Source: Micromonospora deserti (GTDB lineage: Bacteria; Actinomycetota; Actinomycetes; Mycobacteriales; Micromonosporaceae). Taken from it: a DNA stretch of 47,525 nt. Under the pieces are notes generated by a model. It was not told the DNA's origin, did not search any database, and saw nothing but the letters and a program-made list of their open reading frames with translations. Below are positions 1-9,059 of the stretch, piece after piece. Position numbers and translations under genes: made by a program. Positions within the stretch are counted from its first letter, which is position 1. Each line of letters starts with the position of its first letter. Location: the NCBI RefSeq assembly GCF_003236335.1, contig NZ_POUB01000022.1, forward strand, positions 1-47,525, written 5' to 3'.

Positions 1-10
1 GGCGGGGGCC

Positions 11-1366
11 GTGACGCGGGTGGTGGATCCGGCGAGCGGGGAGGTCGTGGCGGTCGTGGCGGAGACGTCGGTGGCGGAGACCGACGCCGCGATCGGGCGG
101 GCGGCGGTGGCGTACGAGCGGTGGCGCGGGATGGCGCCGGGTGAGCGGGCGCGGGTGCTGCGGCGGTTCGCCGCCGTGGTGGACGCGCACCTGGAGGAAC
201 TGGCCCAGCTGGAGGTACGCAACAGCGGGCACACCGTCGGCGACGCCCGCGGTGAGGCCGGCAACGTGCGCGACGTGCTCGACTACTACGCGGGCGCACC
301 GGAGCGGCTGACCGGCCGGCAGATCCCGGTGCCCGGCGGGCTGGACGTCACCTTCCACGAGCCGCTCGGCGTGGTCGGGGTGATCGTGCCGTGGAACTTC
401 CCGATGCCGATCGCCGCCTGGGGCTTCGCGCCGGCCCTCGCCGCCGGCAACACCGTGGTGCTCAAGCCGGCCGAGCTGACCCCGCTGACCGCGCTGCGCC
501 TGGCCGAGCTGGGCCGCGAGGCGGGGCTGCCGGAGGACGTGTTCACGGTGCTGCCCGGGCGGGGCGACGTGGTGGGCGAGCGCTTCGTCAGCCACCCGGC
601 GGTGCGCAAGGTCTGCTTCACCGGCTCCACCGAGGTCGGCACCCGGATCATGGCCGGCTGCGCCGCCCAGGTGAAGCGGGTGACCTTGGAGCTGGGCGGC
701 AAGAGCGCGAACCTGGTCTTCGCCGACGCCGACCTGGCGAAGGCGGCGGCGACCGCGCCGTACGCGGTCTTCGACAACGCCGGGCAGGACTGCTGCGCCC
801 GGTCGCGGATCCTGGTCCAGCGGCCGGTGTACGACCGGTTCCTGGAGCTGCTCGAACCGGCGGTCCGGGCCTTCCGGGTGGAGGACCCGGCCGCCGAGAC
901 CGCCGAGATGGGCCCGCTGATCTCCGCCGCCCACCGGGACCGGGTGGCCGGCTACGTCGACGGATCCACGGTCGCCTTCGCCGGCTCCCGCCCCGCCGGT
1001 CCCGGCTTCTGGTACGCCCCCACGGTGCTGCTCGCCGACTCGCCCGCCGACCGACACTGGCGGGAGGAGATCTTCGGCCCGGTGGTCTCGGTGCTCCCGT
1101 TCGACGACGAGGCCGACGCGGTCCGGCTCGCCAACGACACCGAGTACGGCCTCTCCGGTTCCATCTGGACCCGAGACGTCGGCCGGGCGGTCCGGGTGGC
1201 CCGCGCCGTCGAATCCGGCAACCTCAGCGTCAACTCGCACTCCTCGGTGCGTTACTGGACGCCGTTCGGCGGGATGAAGCGCTCCGGGCTGGGCCGGGAA
1301 CTGGGCCCGGACGCGTTGCACGCCTTCACCGACGTCAAGAACGTCTTCATCGCTACGGAGGAGTGA
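11..1366 (+). CDS. NAD(P)-dependent aldehyde dehydrogenase
   Basis: ALDH superfamily enzyme that oxidises an aldehyde to the acid with NAD(P)+; cytosolic. Seen: the PWNFP cofactor-fold motif near residue 127, FTGSTEVG near 203-210, the general-base Glu227 in LELGG, and the nucleophile Cys261 in GQDCCA. About 451 residues, slightly short for the family (450-500). The GTG at 11 is used, but the frame stays open to the window edge, so the true start could lie upstream. It runs straight into an SDR gene, suggesting a two-step alcohol/aldehyde or amine-derived aldehyde oxidation. Actinomycetes often have such pairs beside glutamine-synthetase-like polyamine or ethanolamine genes, but the upstream region is not visible, so the substrate is unknown. 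Confidence 0.9.
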   Translation: MTRVVDPASGEVVAVVAETSVAETDAAIGRAAVAYERWRGMAPGERARVLRRFAAVVDAHLEELAQLEVRNSGHTVGDARGEAGNVRDVLDYYAGAPERLTGRQIPVPGGLDVTFHEPLGVVGVIVPWNFPMPIAAWGFAPALAAGNTVVLKPAELTPLTALRLAELGREAGLPEDVFTVLPGRGDVVGERFVSHPAVRKVCFTGSTEVGTRIMAGCAAQVKRVTLELGGKSANLVFADADLAKAAATAPYAVFDNAGQDCCARSRILVQRPVYDRFLELLEPAVRAFRVEDPAAETAEMGPLISAAHRDRVAGYVDGSTVAFAGSRPAGPGFWYAPTVLLADSPADRHWREEIFGPVVSVLPFDDEADAVRLANDTEYGLSGSIWTRDVGRAVRVARAVESGNLSVNSHSSVRYWTPFGGMKRSGLGRELGPDALHAFTDVKNVFIATEE

Positions 1367-1368
1367 CC

Positions 1369-2136
1369 GTGCAGGGTCGGTTGCGGGACCGGGTGGCCGT
1401 GGTCACCGGAGCGGGCAGCGGGATCGGGCTGGCCACCGTGCGGCGGTTCGCCGCCGAGGGGGCCCGGGTGGTCTGCGTGGACGTCGACGCGGAGACCGGC
1501 CAACGGGCCGCCGACGAGGTCGGGGGCGAGTTCGCCGCCTGTGACGTCGCCGACGAGGCGGCGGTGCGCGACCTCTTCGACGGGGTGGCCGCGCGGCACG
1601 GGCGGGTGGACGTCGCGTTCAACAACGCCGGCATCTCGCCGCCCGAGGACGACTCCATCCTGGAGACCGGGCTGGACGCCTGGGAGCGGGTGCTGCGAGT
1701 CAACACCACCAGCGTCTACCTCTGCTGCAAGTACGTCATCCCGCACATGCGCCGGCAGGGCAAGGGATCGATCATCAACACCGCCTCGTTCGTGGCGTTG
1801 ATGGGGGCGGCCACCTCGCAGATCGCGTACACGGCGAGCAAGGGCGGGGTGCTGGCGATGACCCGGGAACTGGGCGTGCAGTTCGCCCGGGACGGCATCC
1901 GGGTCAACGCGCTCTGCCCCGGCCCGGTGGCCACCCCGCTGCTGCTGGAGCTCTTCGCCGCGGACCCGGAGCGGGCCGCCCGCAGGCTGGTGCACGTGCC
2001 GATGGGGCGGTTCGGCAGGCCGGACGAGATCGCCGCCGCGGTGGCCTTCCTGGCCAGCGACGACGCCTCGTTCATGACCGCCGCGCAGTTCGTCGTCGAC
2101 GGCGGCATCACCGGCGCGTACGTCACGCCGCTGTGA
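1369..2136 (+). CDS. SDR family NAD(P)-dependent oxidoreductase
   Basis: Classical short-chain dehydrogenase/reductase of about 255 residues. Seen: Rossmann motif TGAGSGIG (13-20), NNAG (85-88), catalytic Ser140, Tyr154 and Lys158 (YTASK), and the C-terminal FVVDGG typical of the family. Two GTG starts compete. The one at 1363 overlaps the upstream stop as GTGA but sits one base from the GGAGG at 1357-1361. The one at 1369 has a 7-base spacing and is preferred. It is co-transcribed with the aldehyde dehydrogenase. Annotation pipelines often call such proteins 3-oxoacyl-ACP reductase, but nothing here links it to fatty-acid synthesis. The substrate is unknown. Confidence 0.9.
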   Translation: MQGRLRDRVAVVTGAGSGIGLATVRRFAAEGARVVCVDVDAETGQRAADEVGGEFAACDVADEAAVRDLFDGVAARHGRVDVAFNNAGISPPEDDSILETGLDAWERVLRVNTTSVYLCCKYVIPHMRRQGKGSIINTASFVALMGAATSQIAYTASKGGVLAMTRELGVQFARDGIRVNALCPGPVATPLLLELFAADPERAARRLVHVPMGRFGRPDEIAAAVAFLASDDASFMTAAQFVVDGGITGAYVTPL

Positions 2137-2205
2137 CCGGCCGCTGACGGGTCAGCCGGTACGTCGAGCCAGCGGGGCCGACCCGCCGGGCGTGCCGGGT
2201 GTCGC

Positions 2206-2520
2206 TCAGGCGCGGCCCAGCCAGTCCTGTTCGGCCAGGCCGGAGATCTCCAGCACCCGGTTGACCTGCCGGGAGGGCAGCACGGTGAGGGTGCCGGAGA
2301 ACTGCCGGGCCAGGCGTACCACGGCGTGGATCGCCGCCGAGTCGAAAAAGGTGACCGCGCGCAGGTCGAGAGTCAGCCGCCCGGCCGGCTCGCGCAGCGC
2401 GGTCTGGAGCATGGTGTCGGCGGTGGCCGTGTCGACCTCGCCGGTCACCACGACGCGGAGGTGATCACCGTCGGACTCCGCGCTGGCGGAGAAGACGGGA
2501 GGTTCGCCCCCTTGATCCAC
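2206..2520 (-). CDS. STAS-domain anti-sigma factor antagonist
   Basis: Small single-domain protein of about 104 residues resembling SpoIIAA/RsbV. Such proteins bind an anti-sigma kinase when unphosphorylated and so release a sigma factor. Seen: beta strands LRVVVTGEVD, then the signature TFFDSAAIHAV with Ser61 at the usual phosphorylation position, and a C-terminal LEISGL segment. The chosen start is the GTG at 2520; the next in-frame codons upstream are not start codons and no clear Shine-Dalgarno is present. No partner kinase or sigma gene is adjacent. It is transcribed divergently from map and convergently with the SDR gene. Confidence 0.8.
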   Translation of the reverse strand: MDQGGEPPVFSASAESDGDHLRVVVTGEVDTATADTMLQTALREPAGRLTLDLRAVTFFDSAAIHAVVRLARQFSGTLTVLPSRQVNRVLEISGLAEQDWLGRA

Positions 2521-2604
2521 GCAGACACCATGGCACAGTGGGCCTGGCAGGGCAACAACGGCTCCCGGACGGGCGGTGGCGGGGATCACGCCGGGATCCG
2601 GCGA

Positions 2605-2616
2605 TAGGCTTGCCCC
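2605..2616 (+). promoter_or_regulatory. Candidate leaderless promoter of map
   Basis: TAGGCT at 2605-2610 fits an actinobacterial -10 (TAnnnT). It lies six bases from the ATG at 2617 and there is no Shine-Dalgarno, so the transcript probably begins at the A of the start codon. No good -35 box is visible. Confidence 0.5.
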
Positions 2617-3474
2617 ATGACCGTCCGTGCGCCGCTGACCCCAGGCACGCTCTCCCCGTGGCGGCCCGTGCCCGCTCACATCCCCCGCCCGGAGTACGTG
2701 GGAAAGAAGCGCCCGCAGGAGTGGCGCGGCTCGCACGTGCAGACCCCGGAGACCATCGAGAAGATGCGGATCGCCGGCCGGCTCGCGGCGCAGGCCATCC
2801 AGCTCGCCGGCGAGCACTGCAAGCCCGGCGTGACCACCGACGAGATCGACCGGGTGGTGCACGAGTTCCTCTGCGACCACGGGGCCTACCCCTCGACCCT
2901 GGGCTACAAGGGCTTTCCCAAGTCCTGCTGCACCAGCATCAACGAGGTGATCTGCCACGGCATCCCGGACTCAACCGTGCTGCAGGACGGCGACATCATC
3001 AACGTCGACGTCACCGCGTACCTCAACGGGGTGCACGGTGACACCGACGCCACCTTCTGCGTGGGCGAGGTCAGCGAGGAGGCCCGGCTGCTGGTCGAGC
3101 GGACCCACGAGGCGATGATGCGCGGGATCCGCGCGGTGGCCCCCGGCCGCCAGATCAACGTCATCGGCCGGGTCATCGAGTCGTACGCGAAGCGCTTCGG
3201 CTACGGCGTGGTCCGCGACTTCACCGGCCACGGCATCGGCGAGTCCTTCCACAGCGGGCTATACGTGCCGCACTACGACAGCCCGCGCCCCGCCGACGTG
3301 ATGGAGCCGGGGATGACCTTCACCATCGAGCCGATGATCACCCTCGGCACCTACCAGTACGACATGTGGGACGACGGCTGGACGGTGGTGACCAAGGACC
3401 GCCGGTGGACCGCCCAGTTCGAGCACACCATCGTGGTGACCGACGACGGGCACGAGATCCTGACGCTGCCGTGA
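2617..3474 (+). CDS. map: Type I methionine aminopeptidase
   Basis: Removes the N-terminal methionine from nascent proteins; cytosolic, ribosome-associated, dinuclear metal enzyme. All ligands are visible: Asp131, Asp142, His205, Glu238 and Glu269, with substrate-binding His114 and His212. The protein is 285 residues. The first ~40 residues are a proline-rich, basic extension like that of the longer mycobacterial type 1c enzyme, where it is thought to contact the ribosome. The ATG start is supported by the nearby -10 box. The next gene overlaps the stop by four bases, so the two are probably one operon. Confidence 0.96.
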   Translation: MTVRAPLTPGTLSPWRPVPAHIPRPEYVGKKRPQEWRGSHVQTPETIEKMRIAGRLAAQAIQLAGEHCKPGVTTDEIDRVVHEFLCDHGAYPSTLGYKGFPKSCCTSINEVICHGIPDSTVLQDGDIINVDVTAYLNGVHGDTDATFCVGEVSEEARLLVERTHEAMMRGIRAVAPGRQINVIGRVIESYAKRFGYGVVRDFTGHGIGESFHSGLYVPHYDSPRPADVMEPGMTFTIEPMITLGTYQYDMWDDGWTVVTKDRRWTAQFEHTIVVTDDGHEILTLP

Positions 3475-4187
3475 CGGACACCCCGGCCGCGCTGCGCGAG
3501 GCGCACCACGCGGACGTTTCCGGCGGCTGGCTGCGCCCGGCCGTGTTCGGCGCGATGGATGGCCTGGTCACCAACATCGCCCTGATCGCCGGGGTCGGCG
3601 GTGGCGGCCTATCGCCGCGCACCATCGTGCTCACCGGCACCGCCGGCCTGGTGGCCGGCGCGATCTCGATGGGGCTGGGCGAGTACACCAGCGTCCGCTC
3701 CGCCAACGAGCAGGTCGCGGCCGAGGTGGCCAAGGAGCGGCGGGAGCTGGAACGCCACCCCGAGGCCGAGGCGCGTGAGCTGGCCGACGCGTGGGTCGCC
3801 CGGGGCCTGCCGCGCGACCTCGCCATGCAGGTCGCCGAGGCGGTCCGGCGCAATCCCGAGGAGGCGCTGCGCGTGCACGTACGGGAGGAGCTGGGTGTCA
3901 ACCCCGACGACCAGCCCAGCCCCTGGGCCGCGGCGATCTCGTCGTTCCTGTTCTTCTCGGTCGGGGCCCTGGTGCCGCTGCTGACCTACCTGTTCGGCGC
4001 GACCAGCCTCTGGCTGGCGCTCGGGGTCGGCGGGCTCGGGCTCTTCGCGGCCGGGGCGATCGTCGCCCGGTTCACCGCCCGGCCCTGGTGGTCCAGCGGC
4101 CTGCGCCAGTTCCTGCTCGGCGCCGCCGCCGCCACCGCGACCTACCTCATCGGCGCCCTGATCGGCGTCCAGGGCGGCATCGGCTGA
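3471..4187 (+). CDS. VIT1/CCC1-family iron/manganese transporter
   Basis: Membrane protein of about 238 residues of the vacuolar iron transporter-like family, which exports or stores Fe2+/Mn2+. Seen: a first membrane segment carrying MDGLVTN (Asp30), a second with SMGLGEY (Glu71) typical of the metal path, then a charged cytoplasmic helical stretch (residues ~75-145) that in the family binds metal, and three more membrane segments at the C-terminus. The GTG start overlaps the map stop (GTGA), implying translational coupling. Convergent with the next gene across a shared hairpin. Confidence 0.88.
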   Translation: MTDTPAALREAHHADVSGGWLRPAVFGAMDGLVTNIALIAGVGGGGLSPRTIVLTGTAGLVAGAISMGLGEYTSVRSANEQVAAEVAKERRELERHPEAEARELADAWVARGLPRDLAMQVAEAVRRNPEEALRVHVREELGVNPDDQPSPWAAAISSFLFFSVGALVPLLTYLFGATSLWLALGVGGLGLFAAGAIVARFTARPWWSSGLRQFLLGAAAATATYLIGALIGVQGGIG

Positions 4188-4209
4188 CCCTCACCCCGTG
4201 GGTCAGCCG
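4181..4209. terminator. Bidirectional terminator hairpin between convergent genes
   Basis: Perfect 10-bp inverted repeat CGGCTGACCC / GGGTCAGCCG with a 9-base loop. The stop codons of both convergent genes lie inside the two arms. There is no T-tract on either side, as is common in actinobacteria. Confidence 0.75.
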
Positions 4210-4928
4210 TCGAGCAGGTCGTCGACGGTGCCGTCCACCGGGCGGCCCCGGGCGGCCAGTTCGTCGGCCTGGCGGGCCAGCACCGCGCCCACCTCGGTCA
4301 TGTCCGCGCCCGCCAGGCCGGTACGGCGGACCGCGTCTCCCGGATCGCGGAAGTAGGTGCGGCTGAGCAGGCCGTTCACCGTCGCCGCCGCCAGCCGCGC
4401 CTCGCCGAGCATGAGCAGTGCCTGGTCGGTCTCGTACCACTCGGCCAGCCGGGCGGCCCGGGCGTGCGCGGCGCTGCCCCGGTACCAGGCCTGCCGGGCG
4501 GCGGCGCTGAACTCTGCCGGCCGGGCCCGGGCCAGCCGGCCCAGATGCTCGTCGCGCAGTGTGCGCAGCCAACCGGTCGGGTCGTGCAACGGCCGGGTGG
4601 TGACGTACCGGTCGGCGGTCAGCGGCCAGCGTGGGCTGAGTTCGCGGGCCTGGCGCAGGTAGTCGTCGGCGGCGGCCACGGTCAGGTCGACCAGCACCCC
4701 GTCCACCCGCCGGGTGGACGACGGCGGCCCACCGCTCGGGCGGTAGGTCACCACCAGCAGCCCGACCTCGCCGTTCCCGCCGCCGTCGTCGTCGCCGTGT
4801 GCCAGCGGGCCGTGCACCGCCACGGCGAGCACATCGGCGGGGAAGCGCCGCCGGACCGCGTCGGCCACCCGCTCAGCCACCATCCACCGTGGATAATCGA
4901 GGTACGTCTCCTGGCCGTCCACGTCCAC
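4203..4928 (-). CDS. Nucleotidyltransferase-fold protein, ANT(4')-like
   Basis: About 241 residues whose N-terminal half follows the aminoglycoside/kanamycin nucleotidyltransferase pattern: a VLAVAVHGPLAHG segment (33-45), a following strand GEVGLLVV (53-60), a strand with Asp81 (VLVDLTV), then WPLTADRYVT and a DPTGWL segment that resemble that family in order and spacing. The C-terminal half is helical. The usual Gly-Ser is Gly-Pro here (40-41), and of the usual acidic pair only Glu54 remains because the second position is Gly56. Activity is therefore doubtful. Start GTG 4928 follows GAGGTGA at a good distance. No resistance role should be assumed. Confidence 0.6.
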   Translation of the reverse strand: MDVDGQETYLDYPRWMVAERVADAVRRRFPADVLAVAVHGPLAHGDDDGGGNGEVGLLVVTYRPSGGPPSSTRRVDGVLVDLTVAAADDYLRQARELSPRWPLTADRYVTTRPLHDPTGWLRTLRDEHLGRLARARPAEFSAAARQAWYRGSAAHARAARLAEWYETDQALLMLGEARLAAATVNGLLSRTYFRDPGDAVRRTGLAGADMTEVGAVLARQADELAARGRPVDGTVDDLLDG

Positions 4929-5011
4929 CGGATCACCTCACGCCTGGCGGACCGACCGCCGGTCGCCCCGCTCCCCGGTCGTCGCCGCCGGCACCGGCCA
5001 CCGCACCCACC

Positions 5012-5518
5012 CTAGCCGCGCCCGGCCGGTCCGCCCGGCGCGGCGCGCCCGTCGGGCACCAGCCGGAAGATGCGGATCTCCCGGCCGCCGGCCCGCCGCA
5101 CGTACGTCCGGTACGCCGGCCACTCGGTGACCAGCAGCTGCCACAGCCGCTCCCGTTCGGCGCCGGTGGCGACCTCGGCGCGTACCGCAACCCGGCGGCC
5201 CCTGACCGCGACCTCGGCGGTCGGATCGGCGAGCAGGTTCAGCGCCCACCCCGGCTGGTGGGCCCGCCCCCAGTTCGAGCCGATCACCACGTACGCGCCA
5301 CCGTCGGGTACGTAGAGCAGGGGATTGCTGCGCGGCTTGCCGGAGCGGCGGCCGGTGGTGGTGATGATCAGCGACGGGATCAGCCCGAGTGCGACCACTC
5401 GACCCCGAGTGAGCCGCCCGACCAGGCGGTCGGCGGGGACGAACAGGCGGGCGACGGCGCCGAACCAGTGATGGTGACCGACGCGGCGGGTGAGGGCTCC
5501 GAGGACGGACACGGGCAC
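5012..5518 (-). CDS. Nitroreductase/quinone reductase family protein (F420-type, Ddn-like)
   Basis: About 168 residues of the deazaflavin (F420)-dependent nitroreductase family (DUF385), split-beta-barrel fold. Seen: the family core LIITTTGRRSGKPRSNPLLYV followed by a YVVIGSNWG strand, then HQPGWALNLLADPTAEV. Members use reduced F420 to reduce quinones or nitro compounds. An N-terminal basic/hydrophobic helix (residues 1-35) may associate with the membrane. The start is uncertain: GTG 5518 or GTG 5512, neither with a clear ribosome site. It follows the ABC permease gene by about 70 bases on the same strand and may share its transcript. Confidence 0.8.
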   Translation of the reverse strand: MPVSVLGALTRRVGHHHWFGAVARLFVPADRLVGRLTRGRVVALGLIPSLIITTTGRRSGKPRSNPLLYVPDGGAYVVIGSNWGRAHQPGWALNLLADPTAEVAVRGRRVAVRAEVATGAERERLWQLLVTEWPAYRTYVRRAGGREIRIFRLVPDGRAAPGGPAGRG

Positions 5519-5586
5519 CAGTGTGCCGGCTGCCGGGCTGGATGGCAGACCCGTCCGCGTCGCACCGCCGCCGTTCCCCGTGCCGG

Positions 5587-8301
5587 TCAGTCGAGGCGGC
5601 GCTCCACCGGCAACCGGGACCGGGTGAACAGCCCTGCCCCGAGCATCGCGACCACCGGCACCGCGGCCAGGACGCCGAGCGCGGCCCAGGGGACGACCAC
5701 CGGGAACGGCTCCTGCACCGGCCAGGTCACGGCGTAGCGGCGGTTCACGGCGGTCAGGATGATCAGCGCCGTGCCGAGGCCGGCGACGATGCCGAGTGCC
5801 GAGCCGAGCACGGCGATCACCCCGGCCTGGCAGAGCGAGAGGACCCGGCGTACGCCCGGGCCGGCCCCGACCGCCGCGAGGGTGGACAGGTCGGCGCGGC
5901 CCTCGGCCGCCGCGAGCCCGGTGGCGATGCCGGCCGCGCCCACGGTGATCACCCCGGACGCGGCCGTCAGCAGGAGCAGGAAGGGCCGGGCGTCGTTGGG
6001 CGGGGGACCCCGTTCCAGGTCCACGTGCACGGCGGCGAGTGGCCGCAGCGCGGCGACGAACCGGTCCTGCCGGGCCTGGCCGGGCGTCCCGTCGGCGGCG
6101 ATCGCCCAGCCGACCGGACGGGCGTCCAGCCCGAGCCGGTCGGCCAGCGACGCGGAGAGCAGCAGCCGGCTCACGGGCAGGCCGGTGCGTAGCGCGTACC
6201 CCTCGACGGTGTAACTGCGCAGCGTGACCCGGGTGTCCGCGCCGGGCCCGTTCACGGCGAGTTCCAGCCGCCCGTCCACGAGGTAGCGGGGATCGGTCAC
6301 CACCGCCCCGCCGGCGCGCAGTACCGCGGTGGCGGCGGCGGTGTCCGCCGGGTCCGCGCCGGTGAGGATCGGCAGCGCGGTCCCGTCGTCCACCAGCGCC
6401 TGGAAGTACGCGCCGTAGAGTTCCGCCACGTCCCGCCGGCACCGGGCGTCGGCGCGGGCCTGCCGGCGCTCGGCGTCGCTGAGCCCGTCGCCGGGCAGCC
6501 AGGGACAGGTCTGGTCCGCCGGCAGCACCGGATCGACGGAGCAGGGCTCGGCGGCGATCCGGCAGGCCGCCTCCACCAGCGGCGCCACCGTGCCCGCGCC
6601 GAGGTACGCGCGGGCCGCCTCGGCGACCCGCTCCAGCGGCGGCGGATCCGGTGGATCCCCGGGGTCCGTCCGGGTGACCAGCACGCTTCCGGCCGGCAGG
6701 CTGGGCTGGTACATCCGGGTGCTGAGGGCCTCGTCGCTGGCCAGGTACACCCCGAGGGCGACACTGCCGGCCACCGCCGCCATCACCGCGGAGATCGCCG
6801 GCGCGGCGGAGGACCGGTTGCGGCTGGCGTCGCGCAGCGCGATCCGGGGGGCCAGGGGCAGCGCCCGCCCGATCCGGGCGAGCAGCCCGACCAGCGTCGG
6901 CGTGGCGAACACCAGCCCCAGCTCGCCGAGGATCAGGCCGGCGAGGATGACGATGGGGGTGGTGCGGGCCGCGCCGACGGCGGCCACCCCGGCGCCGCCG
7001 GCGGCCAGGGCCAGCCCCACCGCGAGCCAACGGCGGCGGTGCGTCGGCGGGGTGCGCCGCCCAGCCAGCCCGGCCACCACGTCCTGCCGGGCCGCCGTCC
7101 AGGCCGGTGTCAGCGCGGCCAGCACCCCGGCCAGCACCGCCACCGCCGCGATCACCACCAGCGCCTCCGGCCAGCAGCGGTATCCGCCGAAGCGCGCCTG
7201 GAAGAGGTACTGCTCGGTCAGCGGCCGGCCGGCGAAGGCCGCCGCGACGCCCAGCGCCACCCCGGCGGCGGCCCCGAGGCCGCCGAGCACCACCCCGTCG
7301 GCCAGCACGATCCGGCGCAGGTGGACGGCGTCCCCGCCGGCCACGGCGACCAGGGCGAGGTCCCGGCGCCGCCGCCGTACGCCGACCGCGAAGGCCGGCC
7401 CGACCAGCAGCACCACCTCCAGCAGCCCCAGCCCGCCGACCAGCACCGAGATGCTCATGCCCTCGACGTCGACGGTGGCGTACTCCTCCGGCCCGGCGGC
7501 CGCGCCGCCCGGTGGCGGGTCCGGCGCCGGGCGGCGGGTCTGCACCACGACGCCCCGGTCGTTGAGCCGGCGGATCAGTTCGGCGTCGACGGCGCCCGGC
7601 ACGTCGACCAGCCAGCTGGCCTCCGCCTCCGGCTGCTCCACCGCCGCCGGGTGCAGCGTGACCATCGGCGACAGCTTGTCCGGGAACTCCACCACGCCGA
7701 CCACCCGCCACGTGCGGGCCCCGTCCCCCGAGGTGACCGTGCCACCCGGCCGGACGTCGAGCTGCCGCGTGGCCGCCGGGTTCACCGCGATCTCGCCCGG
7801 CCCGGCGGGCGCCCGACCGGACCGGATCCGGGCCAGTCCCCGCCCGAGCGGGTCGGTGAGGTCCACCGCCCGGGCGGGGATGCTGTCGTCGATCCGGTCG
7901 CCGACCCGGGCCTCGAACGGCGCCCAGCGGCGCAGCGGCAGGGCCCGGCTGCCCGGCGGCAGCAGGGCGGTGACCCGCTCGGTGGTCACCGGCCCGGGCG
8001 GAACCAGTTCCCCCTCGCGGGGACCCCAGCTCTCCGCCCAGGCGCTCTGGGTGACCGGAGTGCTGGCCACCCAGAGCAGCTCGGCGTCGGCGGTACCGAG
8101 CTGGCGGTCGATCCGTTCGGCGCGGCTCAGGTCGGCCATGTCCCAGCTCACGGCGGTGAAGGTGAGCGCGAGCACCGGCAGGGTGATCATCGCCAGCACC
8201 AGCGCGGTACGCCCCCGCGCCCGGCGTGCCTCCCGCCGGGCGATGCGCAACGCGATCCACCAGGAGCCGAGCATCCCGGCCAGCCGGCCGCCCCGGCTCA
8301 C
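5587..8301 (-). CDS. FtsX/MacB-type ABC transporter permease
   Basis: Large permease of about 904 residues (895 from the inner ATG at 8274). It has an N-terminal membrane segment after a basic leader (RIARREARRARG), a long extracytoplasmic domain, a central group of membrane segments near residues 320-470, a second extracytoplasmic domain, and C-terminal segments ending in an arginine-rich tail. This duplicated layout is typical of FtsX-like permeases that act in export or envelope stress, not nutrient uptake. The GTG at 8301 overlaps the ATPase stop (GTGA) and is chosen for coupling. The second extracytoplasmic domain has four cysteines (SVDPVLPADQTCPW region and nearby) that may form disulfides. 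Substrate unknown. Confidence 0.85.
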   Translation of the reverse strand: MSRGGRLAGMLGSWWIALRIARREARRARGRTALVLAMITLPVLALTFTAVSWDMADLSRAERIDRQLGTADAELLWVASTPVTQSAWAESWGPREGELVPPGPVTTERVTALLPPGSRALPLRRWAPFEARVGDRIDDSIPARAVDLTDPLGRGLARIRSGRAPAGPGEIAVNPAATRQLDVRPGGTVTSGDGARTWRVVGVVEFPDKLSPMVTLHPAAVEQPEAEASWLVDVPGAVDAELIRRLNDRGVVVQTRRPAPDPPPGGAAAGPEEYATVDVEGMSISVLVGGLGLLEVVLLVGPAFAVGVRRRRRDLALVAVAGGDAVHLRRIVLADGVVLGGLGAAAGVALGVAAAFAGRPLTEQYLFQARFGGYRCWPEALVVIAAVAVLAGVLAALTPAWTAARQDVVAGLAGRRTPPTHRRRWLAVGLALAAGGAGVAAVGAARTTPIVILAGLILGELGLVFATPTLVGLLARIGRALPLAPRIALRDASRNRSSAAPAISAVMAAVAGSVALGVYLASDEALSTRMYQPSLPAGSVLVTRTDPGDPPDPPPLERVAEAARAYLGAGTVAPLVEAACRIAAEPCSVDPVLPADQTCPWLPGDGLSDAERRQARADARCRRDVAELYGAYFQALVDDGTALPILTGADPADTAAATAVLRAGGAVVTDPRYLVDGRLELAVNGPGADTRVTLRSYTVEGYALRTGLPVSRLLLSASLADRLGLDARPVGWAIAADGTPGQARQDRFVAALRPLAAVHVDLERGPPPNDARPFLLLLTAASGVITVGAAGIATGLAAAEGRADLSTLAAVGAGPGVRRVLSLCQAGVIAVLGSALGIVAGLGTALIILTAVNRRYAVTWPVQEPFPVVVPWAALGVLAAVPVVAMLGAGLFTRSRLPVERRLD

Positions 8302-9059
8302 CGGCCGCTGCCGGTCAGCAGTTGTTCGGCGCTGGCCAGCGGCGCCGTCGAGTCGACCAGTGTCCCGTCGCGCAGGAAGACCACCCGGTCGGCCCACGCC
8401 GCGTGCCGCGCCTCGTGGGTGACCAGCACCCCGGCCGCGCCCGCGTTCACCCGCCGGCGCAGCAGGTGCAGCACGGCCTCCCCGGTCTGCGAGTCCAGCG
8501 CCCCGGTCGGCTCGTCGGCGAGCACCAGGCGGCGCTCGCCGACCAGCGCCCGGGCGATCGCCACCCGCTGCTGCTGGCCGCCGGAGAGCTGGTCCGGGAA
8601 GCGGTCGCCGAGCTCGGACAGCCCCACCTCGGCCAGGGCGTCGGCGGCCAGCCGGCGGGCCCGCCGGACCCCCAGCCCGTCCAGTTCGAGGGGGAGCGCG
8701 ACGTTCTCCGCGGCGGTGAGGCTGCCGAGCAGGTTGAGGTTCTGGAAGATATAGCCGATCCGGCGCCGGCGCAGCCGGGCGAGGCGGCGGCGGTCCAGCG
8801 CGCCGAGCGGCTGGTCCTCGACGCGTACCTCCCCGGCGGTCGGGCTGTCCAGGCCGCCGGCGAGCGCCAGCAGGGTCGACTTGCCGGAGCCGGAGGGCCC
8901 CATCACGGCGACGAGTTCGCCGGGGTGGACGGTGAGGCTCACCCCGCGCAGCGCGTGCACGGCCGCCGGCCCCACGCCGTGCGTACGGTGCGCGTCGCGG
9001 ACCTCGAGCACGGCCCCGTCCGGGCCGGACGGGGGCGCCGTTCCGTTGCCGATGGTCAC
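8298..9059 (-). CDS. ABC transporter ATP-binding protein (MacB/LolD type)
   Basis: About 253 residues. It powers the adjacent FtsX-type permease. Seen: Walker A GPSGSGKST, Q-loop IFQNLNLL, signature LSGGQQQR, Walker B LVLADEPTGALD and the switch His in VTHE. These are characteristic of the LolD/MacB ATPase class. GTG 9059 overlaps the PadR stop (GTGA) and has GGAGG about seven bases upstream, so the start is well supported. The three-gene operon PadR-ATPase-permease is a common actinobacterial arrangement in which the regulator senses a lipophilic compound or antibiotic; that role is inferred. Confidence 0.94.
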   Translation of the reverse strand: MTIGNGTAPPSGPDGAVLEVRDAHRTHGVGPAAVHALRGVSLTVHPGELVAVMGPSGSGKSTLLALAGGLDSPTAGEVRVEDQPLGALDRRRLARLRRRRIGYIFQNLNLLGSLTAAENVALPLELDGLGVRRARRLAADALAEVGLSELGDRFPDQLSGGQQQRVAIARALVGERRLVLADEPTGALDSQTGEAVLHLLRRRVNAGAAGVLVTHEARHAAWADRVVFLRDGTLVDSTAPLASAEQLLTGSGR

